Below, one piece after another: positions 9,399-19,321 of a DNA stretch of 64,000 nucleotides. Each line of letters begins with the position of its first letter. Within the stretch, counting starts at the first letter, position 1. The notes below the pieces were generated by a model, which was given only the letters and a program-made list of their open reading frames with translations, did no database searches and was not told the DNA's origin. Source of the stretch: CASPLG01 sp965120375. Lineage in GTDB: Bacteria > Bacillota > Clostridia > Oscillospirales > Acutalibacteraceae. The position numbers and the translations under genes were made by a program. The DNA lies in the NCBI GenBank assembly GCA_965120375.1, contig CBCPMW010000013.1, positions 107,425-171,424 of the forward strand. Direction: 5' to 3'.

Positions 9399-9914
9399 TT
9401 ACTGTTGTCTTCCTGGAACATAATAACTAGTTTCTTTTATGATTTCAAGCGTTCTGTCTCGACCGGTATTTATATATTCTTGTCTCGCTTCATTTTCAAA
9501 AGTCCATGCGTTTTTTTCACTTACCTCTGCCATATTCCTTATTTTCTTTATTACACTTACCGTAGAATTTTCATGGTCATGATTACTATATATTGTGGAG
9601 TTCAAGTACTTGTTGCATGCATTTTGGATATCGTTCATAAATTCTGCGCACTGCTGTCCACCAAACTTGGAACCGTTATCTGCCACCGTTCTACATTTCA
9701 TTATAAGGTCTATATCTCTAACTTTGTTTTTAAAATTATATTTTGCACTATCAAAATTTAAACAAAATTCATGAAAGCAGTCCTCTGTAGTTTCTTCATT
9801 GGCATTTACCTTAAAAACATCTATACAGGCCTCTACTTTTTTAAAAATTTTTTTTTCCCACAAATTTTTATCACTATTCAAAAAAGTTAAGTCTGGCATC
9901 GTTTCTGAATTCAT
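9399..9914 (-). CDS. Uncharacterised 171-aa protein
   Basis: I do not recognise this protein. It is 171 aa, soluble, charged and probably mostly helical, with no signal peptide or membrane helix. Cysteines are scattered (CIDVF, DCFHEFC, MKCR, QQCAEF, NACNKY) without a clear metal motif. The start is ATG with AGGAGG upstream, a strong ribosome site that supports real translation. It lies between a solute-binding lipoprotein (21 bases upstream) and a HlyIII-family gene (16 bases downstream), so it is very probably co-transcribed with them, but that context does not reveal a function. Confidence 0.7.
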   Translation of the reverse strand: MNSETMPDLTFLNSDKNLWEKKIFKKVEACIDVFKVNANEETTEDCFHEFCLNFDSAKYNFKNKVRDIDLIMKCRTVADNGSKFGGQQCAEFMNDIQNACNKYLNSTIYSNHDHENSTVSVIKKIRNMAEVSEKNAWTFENEARQEYINTGRDRTLEIIKETSYYVPGRQQ

Positions 9915-9935
9915 AAAACTCCTCCTAAAAATATA

Positions 9936-11438
9936 TTATTTCATTCTTTTCCATATATTTATAATTTCTTGTGCAATTAAAGTATATTCGTCACCAGACC
10001 AACTGCTAAGAGTATAATACTTATCAATTAGGCTATTTGCTATCTCGTCACTTGCACCATCTGGTAAACCCAAAGCAGCTGCCGGTAAATACTGTTTTGA
10101 TGACAGGTATTCTATCATTTTTTTGCTGAGCTGATTATCTATCGCACTACTTTCAGAAATATCATATGGAATGAACTTAAATTCTTGTAAAATATATTTT
10201 TGCGCGAGCTCGGATGTTTTAAACCAAACTAGGAAATTTTGAGCTAGTTTTTGGTGACTTTCGTCAGATTGAGCGTTAATTGCAAAATACATTGGAACTG
10301 ATATGACAATAGACTGTCTATACATATCTTCATCTAAATTTGATGCCATTGATTCACCCACAGGTTCTGGCATTTTTATCGGCATCAAAGAAACCCTGGT
10401 TGCTATTGATGAATCAAGTAAAAACATGGAGTCATAAATAGAATTGTCAGCGATTAAAAATAAAGCTTGTCCATTTATAAAATTCTTAAGTGCTTGAGTT
10501 TGACTGTTTGTTACATTGTTTACAAGGTCTACTCCCCTTGAAATTTTCCCATTTCTACTTGTAACGCTTGAAGTTAAAAGATCAAGTGACCTTGCAAATG
10601 AGTAAAATATGTCTTGAAGTGAAGATATCATTTCGTCTGTTGCAACATTTACTTCAGCAGCTGAATTAAATTTATATGCAAGAGGTTGATTCAAAAGGTA
10701 AGATGATGTGTAAGATGATACTCCTGCCGGAAAAGCAAAAACTGCAGTTAAATTTTCTGAGAGTCCAGACTTTTTTTCGACAAACTTATATTTATTTCCA
10801 TTCATATAAAATTCGTAAATTGACCCATTTTCTATATAAGCTTTAAGTGCATTTACAAAATCTTCAAATTCTTCATAACTGCATGCTTTCATATCACTTA
10901 GCACGGCTCTATATTTATCTCCTCCAAAAAGAGATGAAATCATTTTAGGATCTACAACATAGCCATATCCTGTTACAGTGTACGGCATTCCAAAATTGTC
11001 TACAGTATTTGAACTTAAACGAAGTGGCTCTGGAATTGCGTTTGCAACTTCTTTAAAGCTAGTTTCCGTAGCATTGCTAAAATCTAAAACATTTCCAGAA
11101 GCTTGCCATGTCTTCAGTTCTGCCATGCTATTTATTGTAAATATATCGGGAGCTTCCCCAGAGCTCATATAACTACTTAAATCTTCAAGTGCATCATCTT
11201 CTTCTGCAGTAGTTATTACTTTTACTATTACACCTGATCTTGATGTATAGTTGTCGCACATTTCTTCAAGTGATTCTCCTATATCTTTATTTGTGTTATA
11301 AATAAGAAGATCATAATCTTTTGTCTGTTGGCTAGTTGAAGAAGTCGTACTTTCTTCTTCCGATTCACTACAGGAAACTAAAAATAAAAACGACGCTAGA
11401 AATATCGATAAAACAGCAAACCTAACTACTCTTTGCAT
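9936..11438 (-). CDS. Extracellular solute-binding lipoprotein
   Basis: Lipoprotein of 500 aa resembling family 1 (sugar-type) periplasmic-binding proteins of ABC importers. A signal peptide (residues 1-22) ends in the lipobox LVSC with Cys23 as the lipidation site, followed by a Ser/Thr/Glu-rich linker (about 24-40). The rest is a two-lobe binding fold with typical APDIFTINS and FGMPYTVTGYGYVVDP segments. No permease or ATPase genes adjoin it, so it is an orphan receptor; the ligand is unknown, with carbohydrate likely by family. The start is ATG with a GGTG site. Its own promoter lies 37-65 bases upstream. Confidence 0.85.
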   Translation of the reverse strand: MQRVVRFAVLSIFLASFLFLVSCSESEEESTTSSTSQQTKDYDLLIYNTNKDIGESLEEMCDNYTSRSGVIVKVITTAEEDDALEDLSSYMSSGEAPDIFTINSMAELKTWQASGNVLDFSNATETSFKEVANAIPEPLRLSSNTVDNFGMPYTVTGYGYVVDPKMISSLFGGDKYRAVLSDMKACSYEEFEDFVNALKAYIENGSIYEFYMNGNKYKFVEKKSGLSENLTAVFAFPAGVSSYTSSYLLNQPLAYKFNSAAEVNVATDEMISSLQDIFYSFARSLDLLTSSVTSRNGKISRGVDLVNNVTNSQTQALKNFINGQALFLIADNSIYDSMFLLDSSIATRVSLMPIKMPEPVGESMASNLDEDMYRQSIVISVPMYFAINAQSDESHQKLAQNFLVWFKTSELAQKYILQEFKFIPYDISESSAIDNQLSKKMIEYLSSKQYLPAAALGLPDGASDEIANSLIDKYYTLSSWSGDEYTLIAQEIINIWKRMK

Positions 11439-11474
11439 ATTATCACCTTTTTTCTACAATATTTCTAGCAAAGG

Positions 11475-11503
11475 ATTGTATATCGAATGGATTATTATTT
11501 CAA
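11475..11503 (-). promoter_or_regulatory. Sigma-A promoter of the solute-binding lipoprotein operon
   Basis: Minus strand TTGAAA (11498-11503), 17-base spacer, TACAAT (11475-11480), located 37 bases before the lipoprotein ATG. It separates this three-gene run from the YhaN operon that ends at 11533. Confidence 0.6.
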
Positions 11504-11532
11504 TACGTATTAAAAATTTTTATTTAAATTTG

Positions 11533-14331
11533 CTATATATTTTTCACCGGAATTAACAAACCTTTCCCCATATCGCATATATATTTGTGACAAGTAAGTA
11601 AAATTATTTGAACTGAATTTTCTTTAGAATACTCTTTAAGGTAGCTGATAGCTTTGTATAGTCTATCTTCATCATACCGAACTAATACGTCATCTAAAAT
11701 AATTGGAATTTTGTTCCCATTTGATATTAACTCAGAAAGCGCTAATCTTAGCGAAAGGTACGCTTGATCTATTGTCCCTGAACTAAACAAATCGTATTTT
11801 CTTTCCAAAAATCCCGTTTTTATAAATATATTACTTCTATCATTAACAGAAAGCATATTATATTTTTGAAACGTAAGTTTACTCATTATAAACGAGATTC
11901 TTTTATCTAGATACGGAAATATTTTTGATTTTAGTTCACTGTACGATTTCTCTAGCATATTTTTTGCAAGTTCTAAACTCTCTAAGTAAAAAATTTTTTT
12001 ATTTAGCTTATCTTTCATTTCATCTAGTTTGGCTTCAAGGTCAAATCTACTTTCAGAAAAGTTAACTAGTTTGCTCAAAAGATTATCTCGAATTTTATCC
12101 AAATCCTTATTTTCAAGCTCTCGAAATCTTTCTTCAAAGATTTCTACACTTTCTCCTTCAATTTGAAGATTCAAATTATTTTTATAATTTTTCTGCAAAT
12201 CAAATTTTTGCTCAATTTTATTTTTTGTTTTTAAAATTAAATTCTCAATATGGCTTAAATCTAATACTTTTACTCCCAAATATTCACTGAAAGATGTGAT
12301 TTCATCATCATTTTTATTTTTTTTATATAAAATTTCTAAGATTTTATTCGAGTAAATTTTTGCATCAGAATAAGAATCTAATTTTTTATATTTTGAAATT
12401 TTTTCTAAAAAACTATTTTTAGTTTTATCTAAATTTAATTTTTTTAATTCAATTAAAAGTTTTAGTTCTTCACTTTTTTCATAGTTTTTTTTCATTTCAT
12501 CAATTGATCTACAGTTGTTTTTTCTAGTTCTCTCAAAAATAAGATTGCTGATTTTACTTTTTTCGTCTTTAAGAAAGCTAATAATAAAATCTATTTTGTT
12601 TTCTGAACTGTAAATATTTATATTTCCTAAACTCAAATTGAATTCACTAATGTTTTCAAAAATATTGTAAATATTTTCCTTAAAATGCTCAAATGAATTA
12701 AATAGTACTTTTTTCTCCGCGTTTATCTCACTTTCAAGTCTACATACAGCTTCTTTAATGAGAACCTGTTTTTGAATCAAACTATTTAAATTTGAAAGCT
12801 CAGCTTCTAGTTGTTTTATGGCTTTTTCATTATTTTCAATTTTTAAACTTATAACATCTATTAAATCCTCTTGTGAATGATTTTCCTGATTTTTCCACAT
12901 TTTTTTTCTATTTTCTAAGTGCAAAATATAAAAAAACAGGCCTAAATTTAGAAAAATAAAAATAAAAAATGCTCCAAATGATAAAATTTTAGCACTAAAA
13001 ACGAAACAAACTACAGCAAGCACAATAAAAAACAAAGTAAAAACACTAATTTTTTTAATTTCATTTTGCTTTTGGCTAATATCAATAATTTTATTTTGAC
13101 ACTTCTGATTTTGATTTTGTTTCTCTCTATATTTAATATTTAGAAGCTGATTTTCCATAAACTTTTTATTTTTTTCCTCAATCAGATGCTTATATTCAAT
13201 AGATTTTTTATCTAAATCAACAATTTCATACTTCAAATTTTCTAGTTTCACAATTTTTTCTTTGTAAATCTGGTTCTGTTTTAATATATATTTCAATTCA
13301 GATACTTTTAATTTATCTATGTCAAAAATTGCTTCCTCTATAATTTTCTTTTTTTTTGCTAAATCTGAAACTTGTTTTATGGATGATTTTTCTATGTTGT
13401 AACTACTATTTATATTTTTTTCTAAATTTTCTAATTCAGATTCTAAATTTTCCATCTCTTTCAGTTTTTCTGATAAATCATGCAAAATAAATTCTGAATC
13501 TTCTAGAACCACTCCTTCTTTTTTCAAAAAATCTTCAAATTCTTTTCTATTTTTTAATAAACTCTCTAATTTTTCAAGATTTTTCATATGCTTGTACAAG
13601 TTTTCAATATCAATTTGATTTCGTAAAAAATTTTTTTCTTTTATCAAATTCTCTATTTCCAAAATTTGGCTTTTTAACTCTAACTGTTGTTTTTCTACTT
13701 CCTCAAACCTTCTTATTGATTCTTGAATCTTAAATATTTCTTTTTCTAATTCAAATATTTTACCTCCTGATTTATTTTTCCATTTCAGTTGTCTTATAGC
13801 ATCGTCTAATCTTTTTTCACTTTCTTTTTTTGAAACCTCTTTATCAGCACTACTGGTTAAATTTATCATCATTTCTTTAACATTTTTCCCAGAGGTAAAA
13901 GCTGCATCTCCAAGTGAATCTATATATCCACTTCTCTCAAAATCATCAAAATTCACTCCAAGAAATTTTTTGCCTACTTCTTCTTTTTTACCAAGAGGAA
14001 TAACCTGATTATCAGGTAAACACTGCAAAAATACTTTGTCTTTTGAAGGAGTCTTTGAATCAAATTCTTTTTGAACTTTATATAGCTTTCCATTATCTTC
14101 AAAACTTAAAATTCCGGAAAGTCTTCCACCTTCCCACGAAATTTTATTTTCACGGATTTCAGAGTTCAAAGATCTTCCAATATCGCTATAAAGCATAATT
14201 TTTATGAATTCCATTAATGTTGATTTTCCAGCTTCATTTTTTCCATATATTATTTGGATGCTGTCTTCAAATTCTAAAACTTTATTTTTAAAACACCCAA
14301 AACTTTCAATTTCAGCTTTTCTAATTTTCAT
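11533..14331 (-). CDS. yhaN: YhaN-like AAA/SMC-type ATPase with coiled coils and membrane hairpin
   Basis: Rad50/SbcC-related ATPase of 932 aa. Walker A is GKNEAGKST (about residues 31-39); the C-terminal half-site has the signature-like SSGTIDQAYLSLRLAL and Walker B IILDDVLVRYDEDR. Between them are long coiled coils and, near residues 430-475, two adjacent hydrophobic segments that look like a membrane hairpin, a feature of B. subtilis YhaN rather than SbcC. The partner phosphoesterase gene lies directly upstream and overlaps by 11 bases. ATG at 14331 has GGAGG nine bases upstream; TTG three bases earlier is also possible. The pair probably processes DNA ends near the membrane, which is inference. 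Confidence 0.88.
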   Translation of the reverse strand: MKIRKAEIESFGCFKNKVLEFEDSIQIIYGKNEAGKSTLMEFIKIMLYSDIGRSLNSEIRENKISWEGGRLSGILSFEDNGKLYKVQKEFDSKTPSKDKVFLQCLPDNQVIPLGKKEEVGKKFLGVNFDDFERSGYIDSLGDAAFTSGKNVKEMMINLTSSADKEVSKKESEKRLDDAIRQLKWKNKSGGKIFELEKEIFKIQESIRRFEEVEKQQLELKSQILEIENLIKEKNFLRNQIDIENLYKHMKNLEKLESLLKNRKEFEDFLKKEGVVLEDSEFILHDLSEKLKEMENLESELENLEKNINSSYNIEKSSIKQVSDLAKKKKIIEEAIFDIDKLKVSELKYILKQNQIYKEKIVKLENLKYEIVDLDKKSIEYKHLIEEKNKKFMENQLLNIKYREKQNQNQKCQNKIIDISQKQNEIKKISVFTLFFIVLAVVCFVFSAKILSFGAFFIFIFLNLGLFFYILHLENRKKMWKNQENHSQEDLIDVISLKIENNEKAIKQLEAELSNLNSLIQKQVLIKEAVCRLESEINAEKKVLFNSFEHFKENIYNIFENISEFNLSLGNINIYSSENKIDFIISFLKDEKSKISNLIFERTRKNNCRSIDEMKKNYEKSEELKLLIELKKLNLDKTKNSFLEKISKYKKLDSYSDAKIYSNKILEILYKKNKNDDEITSFSEYLGVKVLDLSHIENLILKTKNKIEQKFDLQKNYKNNLNLQIEGESVEIFEERFRELENKDLDKIRDNLLSKLVNFSESRFDLEAKLDEMKDKLNKKIFYLESLELAKNMLEKSYSELKSKIFPYLDKRISFIMSKLTFQKYNMLSVNDRSNIFIKTGFLERKYDLFSSGTIDQAYLSLRLALSELISNGNKIPIILDDVLVRYDEDRLYKAISYLKEYSKENSVQIILLTCHKYICDMGKGLLIPVKNI

Positions 14332-15439
14332 CAAATTTTACCTCCCGAGAAAACGACATAAGACCAAGTTTTAAAGCCATTTGAGCAACTTTTAGCATTT
14401 TTTCGTCCCGACAAGTTTTTATGTAATCATTCATGTTCTTAATGAAAATACCCTTTAAAGTGCTTCCACTTTCATCTAAAATTATTTCTGTTCTATTGCA
14501 AATTTCAACAAAAAACAGATTATCCTCAAGCTTACTCTTAATGTAATCAGTATCTATAAAAAAATCATTTTTTACTTCCCCATTTAGTATAATTCTATAT
14601 AAATTTTCTGTGTAATTATCATCTTTTAGTTGTCTGATCTCACTATAAACAGAATCTAAAATATCTAGACTGTGATTTAAATTCGAAAGATCAATGTCAA
14701 GTTCTACATACTTTCTCTTTGCTACATTTATAAACTCAAGTTTACAAGAAGATTTTGATAATGTCCCTAAATAGAATCCTTTTTCTCCTATTTCTTTAAA
14801 ACTTTTTCCTTCCAAACATCCACAATAAGCGTAAAAAGTTCTACCACTCTGTACCACGTGAGTTCTTTTGTGTATATGTCCTAGTGCAACATAATTCATT
14901 CTACTTTTTCTAATATCTTCTAATTCTATTGGATTATATTTACTATTTTCTTTTTCAAAAAGTGTTCCATGTGCCATTAAAATGTTTATAAAATCATCAT
15001 TTTCATCATCTAGAACAATTTTTGCACCTGAACTATTGCCAAAATCCGTAAAAGCTGAACCCCAAACTCGAGTCTTTAAATCTTTTATTTCAAAAAAAGT
15101 AATTTTATTTTCTTCAAAAATATACACATTTTCAGGCCAAACACCGCAGTAAGGAGAATCTAAAACAAATGGATCGTGATTCCCCGGGGTAATTACTGTT
15201 TTACAGGAAAGTTTTCTTAGCGCGTCTTTTACTTCATCTACCTCTGAATTATACATTTTCAAATCATGAAAAAGATCCCCGCAAATCAGCAATAAATCAA
15301 CTTTATTTTTGTTTATAATATCCAGCATACTAAAAAATGAACTCTTTGTTTCGGCTCTTCTCATATTTCCAAGGCTCGCCAGTTTACTTGAATTTGTTCC
15401 AAGATGTACATCTGCACAATGTGCTATTTTTATTTCCAT
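14321..15439 (-). CDS. yhaO: YhaO-like metallophosphoesterase (SbcD/Mre11 family)
   Basis: Calcineurin-like phosphoesterase of 372 aa with all expected metal motifs in order: ADVHLG (D9, H11), GDLFHD, GNHDP, AHGTLF and LGHIHKR. It is related to SbcD/Mre11 nucleases and corresponds to B. subtilis YhaO. The C-terminal 120 residues look like the capping and ATPase-binding region. ATG start, four bases after the rnmV stop. It overlaps yhaN, so the two are made together as a nuclease-ATPase complex; substrate specificity is not visible from sequence. Confidence 0.9.
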   Translation of the reverse strand: MEIKIAHCADVHLGTNSSKLASLGNMRRAETKSSFFSMLDIINKNKVDLLLICGDLFHDLKMYNSEVDEVKDALRKLSCKTVITPGNHDPFVLDSPYCGVWPENVYIFEENKITFFEIKDLKTRVWGSAFTDFGNSSGAKIVLDDENDDFINILMAHGTLFEKENSKYNPIELEDIRKSRMNYVALGHIHKRTHVVQSGRTFYAYCGCLEGKSFKEIGEKGFYLGTLSKSSCKLEFINVAKRKYVELDIDLSNLNHSLDILDSVYSEIRQLKDDNYTENLYRIILNGEVKNDFFIDTDYIKSKLEDNLFFVEICNRTEIILDESGSTLKGIFIKNMNDYIKTCRDEKMLKVAQMALKLGLMSFSREVKFDEN

Positions 15440-15442
15440 TTT

Positions 15443-16039
15443 TTAATCCTTTTTTATATTAATTATTTTATCTATATTATCAAGTCCGTAAGAGAGCGAC
15501 AAAAATTTGATTAGTGAATTAGATGCTATATATTTTGGTAGCCCTAGAAAATCTGTTAAAATTGTTCTTTTTAATTTGCTATTATTTTTACCAATATACC
15601 CAGCTTTATAGAGTTTCAACTTTATTTTTTTTTCATTTTCTAAACTACTTTTACTAGACTCTAATTTGAAGATTCCAGAATTTTTTAGAGATTTTTCTAT
15701 TATTTCTTTACTCATTCCTTCTACTCCTATTTTCCCTTCTCTAGATAGTTTTTCCTTTCGTTTCTCTTTACCTTCTAACGTTGGTATATATGCATGATAA
15801 ACTTTTCCAGAATTTATAGACGAAACAAGATAATTCCTAATAATCGTACCGGCTGAATCGCTATCTGTCATGATAATTATTCCTTGACTTTCAGCTAATT
15901 TTCTTATTAAATTCAATTTTTTTTCATCTTTAAATATCCGAAACCCATTTGTTTCAATTACCATAGAGTCTACTATATCTAAAAGTTTTATCTTATCGTA
16001 TTTTCCTTCAACTATTATAGCTTCTTTCACTTTAAGCAA
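15443..16039 (-). CDS. rnmV: Ribonuclease M5
   Basis: Toprim-domain endonuclease (198 aa) that matures the 5S rRNA precursor in Gram-positive bacteria. The Toprim motifs are visible: conserved Glu in IVEGKYDK (E11) and the acidic pair in TDSDSAG, followed by the GKEKRKEKLSREGKIGVEG region and a C-terminal DUF4093-like part typical of clostridial RnmV. Start TTG at 16039 overlaps the end of holA by 13 bases; a GTG at 16030 is an alternative. No 5S rRNA gene is in this window. Confidence 0.88.
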   Translation of the reverse strand: MLKVKEAIIVEGKYDKIKLLDIVDSMVIETNGFRIFKDEKKLNLIRKLAESQGIIIMTDSDSAGTIIRNYLVSSINSGKVYHAYIPTLEGKEKRKEKLSREGKIGVEGMSKEIIEKSLKNSGIFKLESSKSSLENEKKIKLKLYKAGYIGKNNSKLKRTILTDFLGLPKYIASNSLIKFLSLSYGLDNIDKIINIKKD

Positions 16040-17076
16040 GGTAAACTTTTCCCTTCTTTTATTCTTACAAGCTTAGCAATTAACAACGATAGAACTATTT
16101 TTGGATCAACATTCGAACTTTTTAGATCCTTATCAGCTTCTATTAAATAATCTATACTAAGTTCAACATCCCCTACTTTTATTCTGCTAAGTCTTTTATA
16201 TGCAATATCTATTTTAAACAATTTTCCTTTGTAATCAAAATATTTTTCTAAATTATGCCGGTTTTCTCCGGATTCGGCAAAATATTTTACTCGAAATAAA
16301 TCAATATAATTACTTGCAATTGCTGAAAGTATCAAAATGGAATTTTCATTATTTTCAAATAAAATTTCAAGTTGTTTGTACATTTCTAAATAATTTCCGG
16401 AAAATAGTAAATTACAAATAGAAAAGACATTGTAATCAACAGAACTAACACACACTTCATTTATAGAATCTTTTTGTATAGCATTACTATGTTCATAAGC
16501 GCAGACTTTATCTATTTCGTTTCTAAGAATAGTACTATTTTCTCCGCATTTTTTTACTAAAAACTCACAAACTTCACTATTTAACTTTTTATTTTTTTCA
16601 TTTGCCCACATACAAAGTTGATTTTTAAAATCTTTCGTGTTTTTGAAGGAACATTCAATCACGCTGTAATCTTTCAAAATGGATGAAAAAATTTTTTTCC
16701 ATTTTGCTGATTTATGTTTTTCAGGTTCTATTAAAATTTGGCTTATTACTAAAAAAGAAAAATCCGGGATAGACTTAATTATATTTTCAAATTGTTCAAA
16801 TTTACTTTTTTCAAACAAATCAATATCCAAATTTTTTATAATGGCACACTTTTTGTCAGAAAAAACAGGGTATGTATTTAAATAGATGTCTAGCGAATCT
16901 AAATCTAGTGCATCACCTTCAATTTCTAGAAAATTAAACTCGTTTTTTTTGTTTATTGCATTTTTAATTATTAATTTTTCGGCCTTATACAAAAGATATT
17001 TTTCTCTACCGTAAAGAAAATACACTTTTGAATATGGAAAGTTTTTTTCAATATCAGAATAAAAATTTCTAGACAT
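16027..17076 (-). CDS. holA: DNA polymerase III delta subunit
   Basis: Clamp-loader subunit (349 aa) that opens the sliding clamp. The sequence shows the degenerate AAA+ pattern of HolA: FLYGREKYLLYKAE near the N-terminus, SFLVIS in the middle of domain I, the KKCGENSTILRNEIDKV segment of domain II and the helical collar domain III with AIASNYIDLFRVK. The P-loop is degenerate, as is normal for delta. ATG start, overlapping the end of comEC by eight bases. The pairing comEC-holA is common in Firmicutes. Confidence 0.92.
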   Translation of the reverse strand: MSRNFYSDIEKNFPYSKVYFLYGREKYLLYKAEKLIIKNAINKKNEFNFLEIEGDALDLDSLDIYLNTYPVFSDKKCAIIKNLDIDLFEKSKFEQFENIIKSIPDFSFLVISQILIEPEKHKSAKWKKIFSSILKDYSVIECSFKNTKDFKNQLCMWANEKNKKLNSEVCEFLVKKCGENSTILRNEIDKVCAYEHSNAIQKDSINEVCVSSVDYNVFSICNLLFSGNYLEMYKQLEILFENNENSILILSAIASNYIDLFRVKYFAESGENRHNLEKYFDYKGKLFKIDIAYKRLSRIKVGDVELSIDYLIEADKDLKSSNVDPKIVLSLLIAKLVRIKEGKSLPCLK

Positions 17077-19297
17077 TTTTTATAATAATTCCTCCTGCTT
17101 TCAATTTAGAATTTCCAAACTTGTTTATATCTATATCTACAGTTCCCAAATCTGCAACAGACAGTAAACATTCAGTAATATTTTTTATTTTTTGACAAAC
17201 AATGTCAGAATCTTTCTTTGTCATTGAAATTATAGTACAAGGAAAATTAAATTCATTATAATCACTTGTAATCCCACCTGCAACTACAATATCATATTCA
17301 CTAAAGTTTTCTGGAAAAGTGGATAAATTATTTTCAAATGGGCAAATAAGTGTCTTTATATCTAAAGTTTTTAAAAATACAAAATCGCCATAATTCGTCT
17401 TTTCAAAAACTAGGTCAGTAGTGTCAAAAATTTTTAAACTAAAACTATTTTCTATAATTTCTATATCTTTTCTGTAAAAATCATTCAAATTTAGCTTTTC
17501 AGAAGTTATTAAAACTAAGTCTGGGTTATATATCTCTATAAAATTATTTATAAAATTTACATTGCTAGGACCATAATTTAGAATGATTAACGAATCTATT
17601 TTCCCAAAATCACTGTAACGCATATGATCTATAATTTTTTGTTGATGAGTCTTTTCATTCATACACAAAACGGCTGAAATAGATTCGTTTTTTGAAAAAA
17701 CTAAATTGCATCCTGATCCTGAATCTATAACTGAAATTTTAGTCAAATCTTTCATTTTTATTTTAGAGAAAATACAAAATAGAATAAGAGAAATCATGGG
17801 TAAAAATGAAAAAAGCTTTATGTAATAATTTTTAGTTTTAATGTAGAAATAGGTAAGAATTGAAAAAATAGAAATCATTAAAATACAAAATATTGCCTGT
17901 AAGAAATCAAAATTAATAGAAATCCCAGGTATTTTAGATAAAATTTTTGAACACAGTATTATATAATTTACTAAAAATTCACACGGTAATTTTATTACCT
18001 GAAGGATCAGTTTTGGAACAAACAAATAATAAAAAACTATTAGAATAAATGCTAAAAACATCATCATCGTGGCAGGTAGAACTAATAAAATATTGGAAAC
18101 TACTGAAATTAATGAAAATTTCTTAAAATAAATAGCTATTATAGGAAATGTAAAAATGTTTGCTGAAATACTAACTAAAATCGACTCACCAAATCCGTAA
18201 AAATACGGATTTAGTTTTTTGTCTCCTTTCATGTATTCTAAAAATGGTTTAGATAAAACTAAAATCCCTAAACTTGCGCTCACAGACAGTAAAAATCCTA
18301 TATTTCCACCTATATCGGGGTTAAAAATAGAAATTAAAATTACTGCAATTGAAAGTGAATTTATAGGATAGTTTTTTCTTTTTATTACAGTGGCTAGAAG
18401 ACAAATTATAGACATTATGCCAGCCCTGACTACAGACGGAGTAAAGCATGAAACTGACATAAACATAAAAACAAATAATATGCTAATAAGAGCTATAATT
18501 TTTTCATCTAATCTAAATCTTTTTAAAATCAAGGTAAATATACTAGATAAAATCGAAACGTGTATTCCCGATACGGCTAAAAGATGGTAAACACCAATCC
18601 TATCAAAATCTGCTTTTATATCATGCGAAATACAATTTTTATTTCCAAGCATCATACCGGTTATGATTCCAGCTTGTTTTTCACTGAAAATTGAACCTAT
18701 AACTACAATTAACTTTTGTCTAAGTTTCAAAGCATAATAATAAAGCGGTTTTATTTTACTTGTTTTTCCAAGTTTCACAGAATTATATCCGTAAACAAAA
18801 GCTCTTGCGTATATTCCTTTTGATCTATAAAACGTATCTGAAGGAAACTTCAAAGTATTTTTGAATGAAAATATTTTTATTTCGCAACTGAACTCGTCAT
18901 AAACATCCGCCTCTATTGGACTAATTGATGAAAGGAGTATTTTAAAGTTTTTTGGATTTTCAAGTTCATGAATCTTTTTAACTTTAAAAACATAACAATA
19001 ATTCCCCGATTCATTTTTGTACGGAAGTTCAACTATCTCCCCAGTAACTTTTACTAGCTTTTCGTCGAGTTCTTTGACTGGTTTAACCCTAATTTCGTAA
19101 TTTATAATATGTACTAAAACTGCAAAAATTGCACAAAACGACGCAATCAAAAATACCTTATCCTTTTTATCTTTCTCAAAAAATAAAGATAAAAGAAATA
19201 ATAAAACAAAAAATATAAAAAGCTCAAAATTTGGGATGAAACTTGCAAGAACCAGAGCTATTAGATACGAAAAACTCACCAAGGTAGTAATAGTCAT
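17069..19297 (-). CDS. comEC: ComEC/Rec2 DNA-uptake channel with degenerate C-terminal domain
   Basis: Polytopic membrane protein of 742 aa that forms the inner-membrane channel for single-stranded DNA in transformation. Order: N-terminal helices and OB-like DUF4131 region (about 1-190), the Competence domain with LLAVSGIHVS and SVVRAGIMS motifs (about 195-470), more helices, then a metallo-beta-lactamase-like tail (about 515-742). In that tail the zinc motif HxHxDH is missing: the equivalent place (near residue 569) reads ILNYGPSNVN. Nuclease activity is therefore unlikely. No comEA, comGA or comFA is in the window, so competence itself is not shown. ATG start. Confidence 0.9.
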   Translation of the reverse strand: MTITTLVSFSYLIALVLASFIPNFELFIFFVLLFLLSLFFEKDKKDKVFLIASFCAIFAVLVHIINYEIRVKPVKELDEKLVKVTGEIVELPYKNESGNYCYVFKVKKIHELENPKNFKILLSSISPIEADVYDEFSCEIKIFSFKNTLKFPSDTFYRSKGIYARAFVYGYNSVKLGKTSKIKPLYYYALKLRQKLIVVIGSIFSEKQAGIITGMMLGNKNCISHDIKADFDRIGVYHLLAVSGIHVSILSSIFTLILKRFRLDEKIIALISILFVFMFMSVSCFTPSVVRAGIMSIICLLATVIKRKNYPINSLSIAVILISIFNPDIGGNIGFLLSVSASLGILVLSKPFLEYMKGDKKLNPYFYGFGESILVSISANIFTFPIIAIYFKKFSLISVVSNILLVLPATMMMFLAFILIVFYYLFVPKLILQVIKLPCEFLVNYIILCSKILSKIPGISINFDFLQAIFCILMISIFSILTYFYIKTKNYYIKLFSFLPMISLILFCIFSKIKMKDLTKISVIDSGSGCNLVFSKNESISAVLCMNEKTHQQKIIDHMRYSDFGKIDSLIILNYGPSNVNFINNFIEIYNPDLVLITSEKLNLNDFYRKDIEIIENSFSLKIFDTTDLVFEKTNYGDFVFLKTLDIKTLICPFENNLSTFPENFSEYDIVVAGGITSDYNEFNFPCTIISMTKKDSDIVCQKIKNITECLLSVADLGTVDIDINKFGNSKLKAGGIIIKNV

Positions 19298-19321
19298 AAA
19301 AGTGCCCTCGAAATACTAGAT

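Noticed and set aside
9405..9761. 118-codon plus-strand frame opposite the 171-aa unknown gene
   Set aside because: The minus-strand gene has AGGAGG and operon spacing; the plus-strand frame has neither and is rich in Phe, Cys and Ile as expected of an antisense frame.
12200..13800. Repeat or CRISPR-like array in the AT-rich stretch
   Set aside because: The apparent repetitiveness comes from Lys/Glu/Ile-rich coiled-coil codons of yhaN; no regular repeat-spacer pattern.
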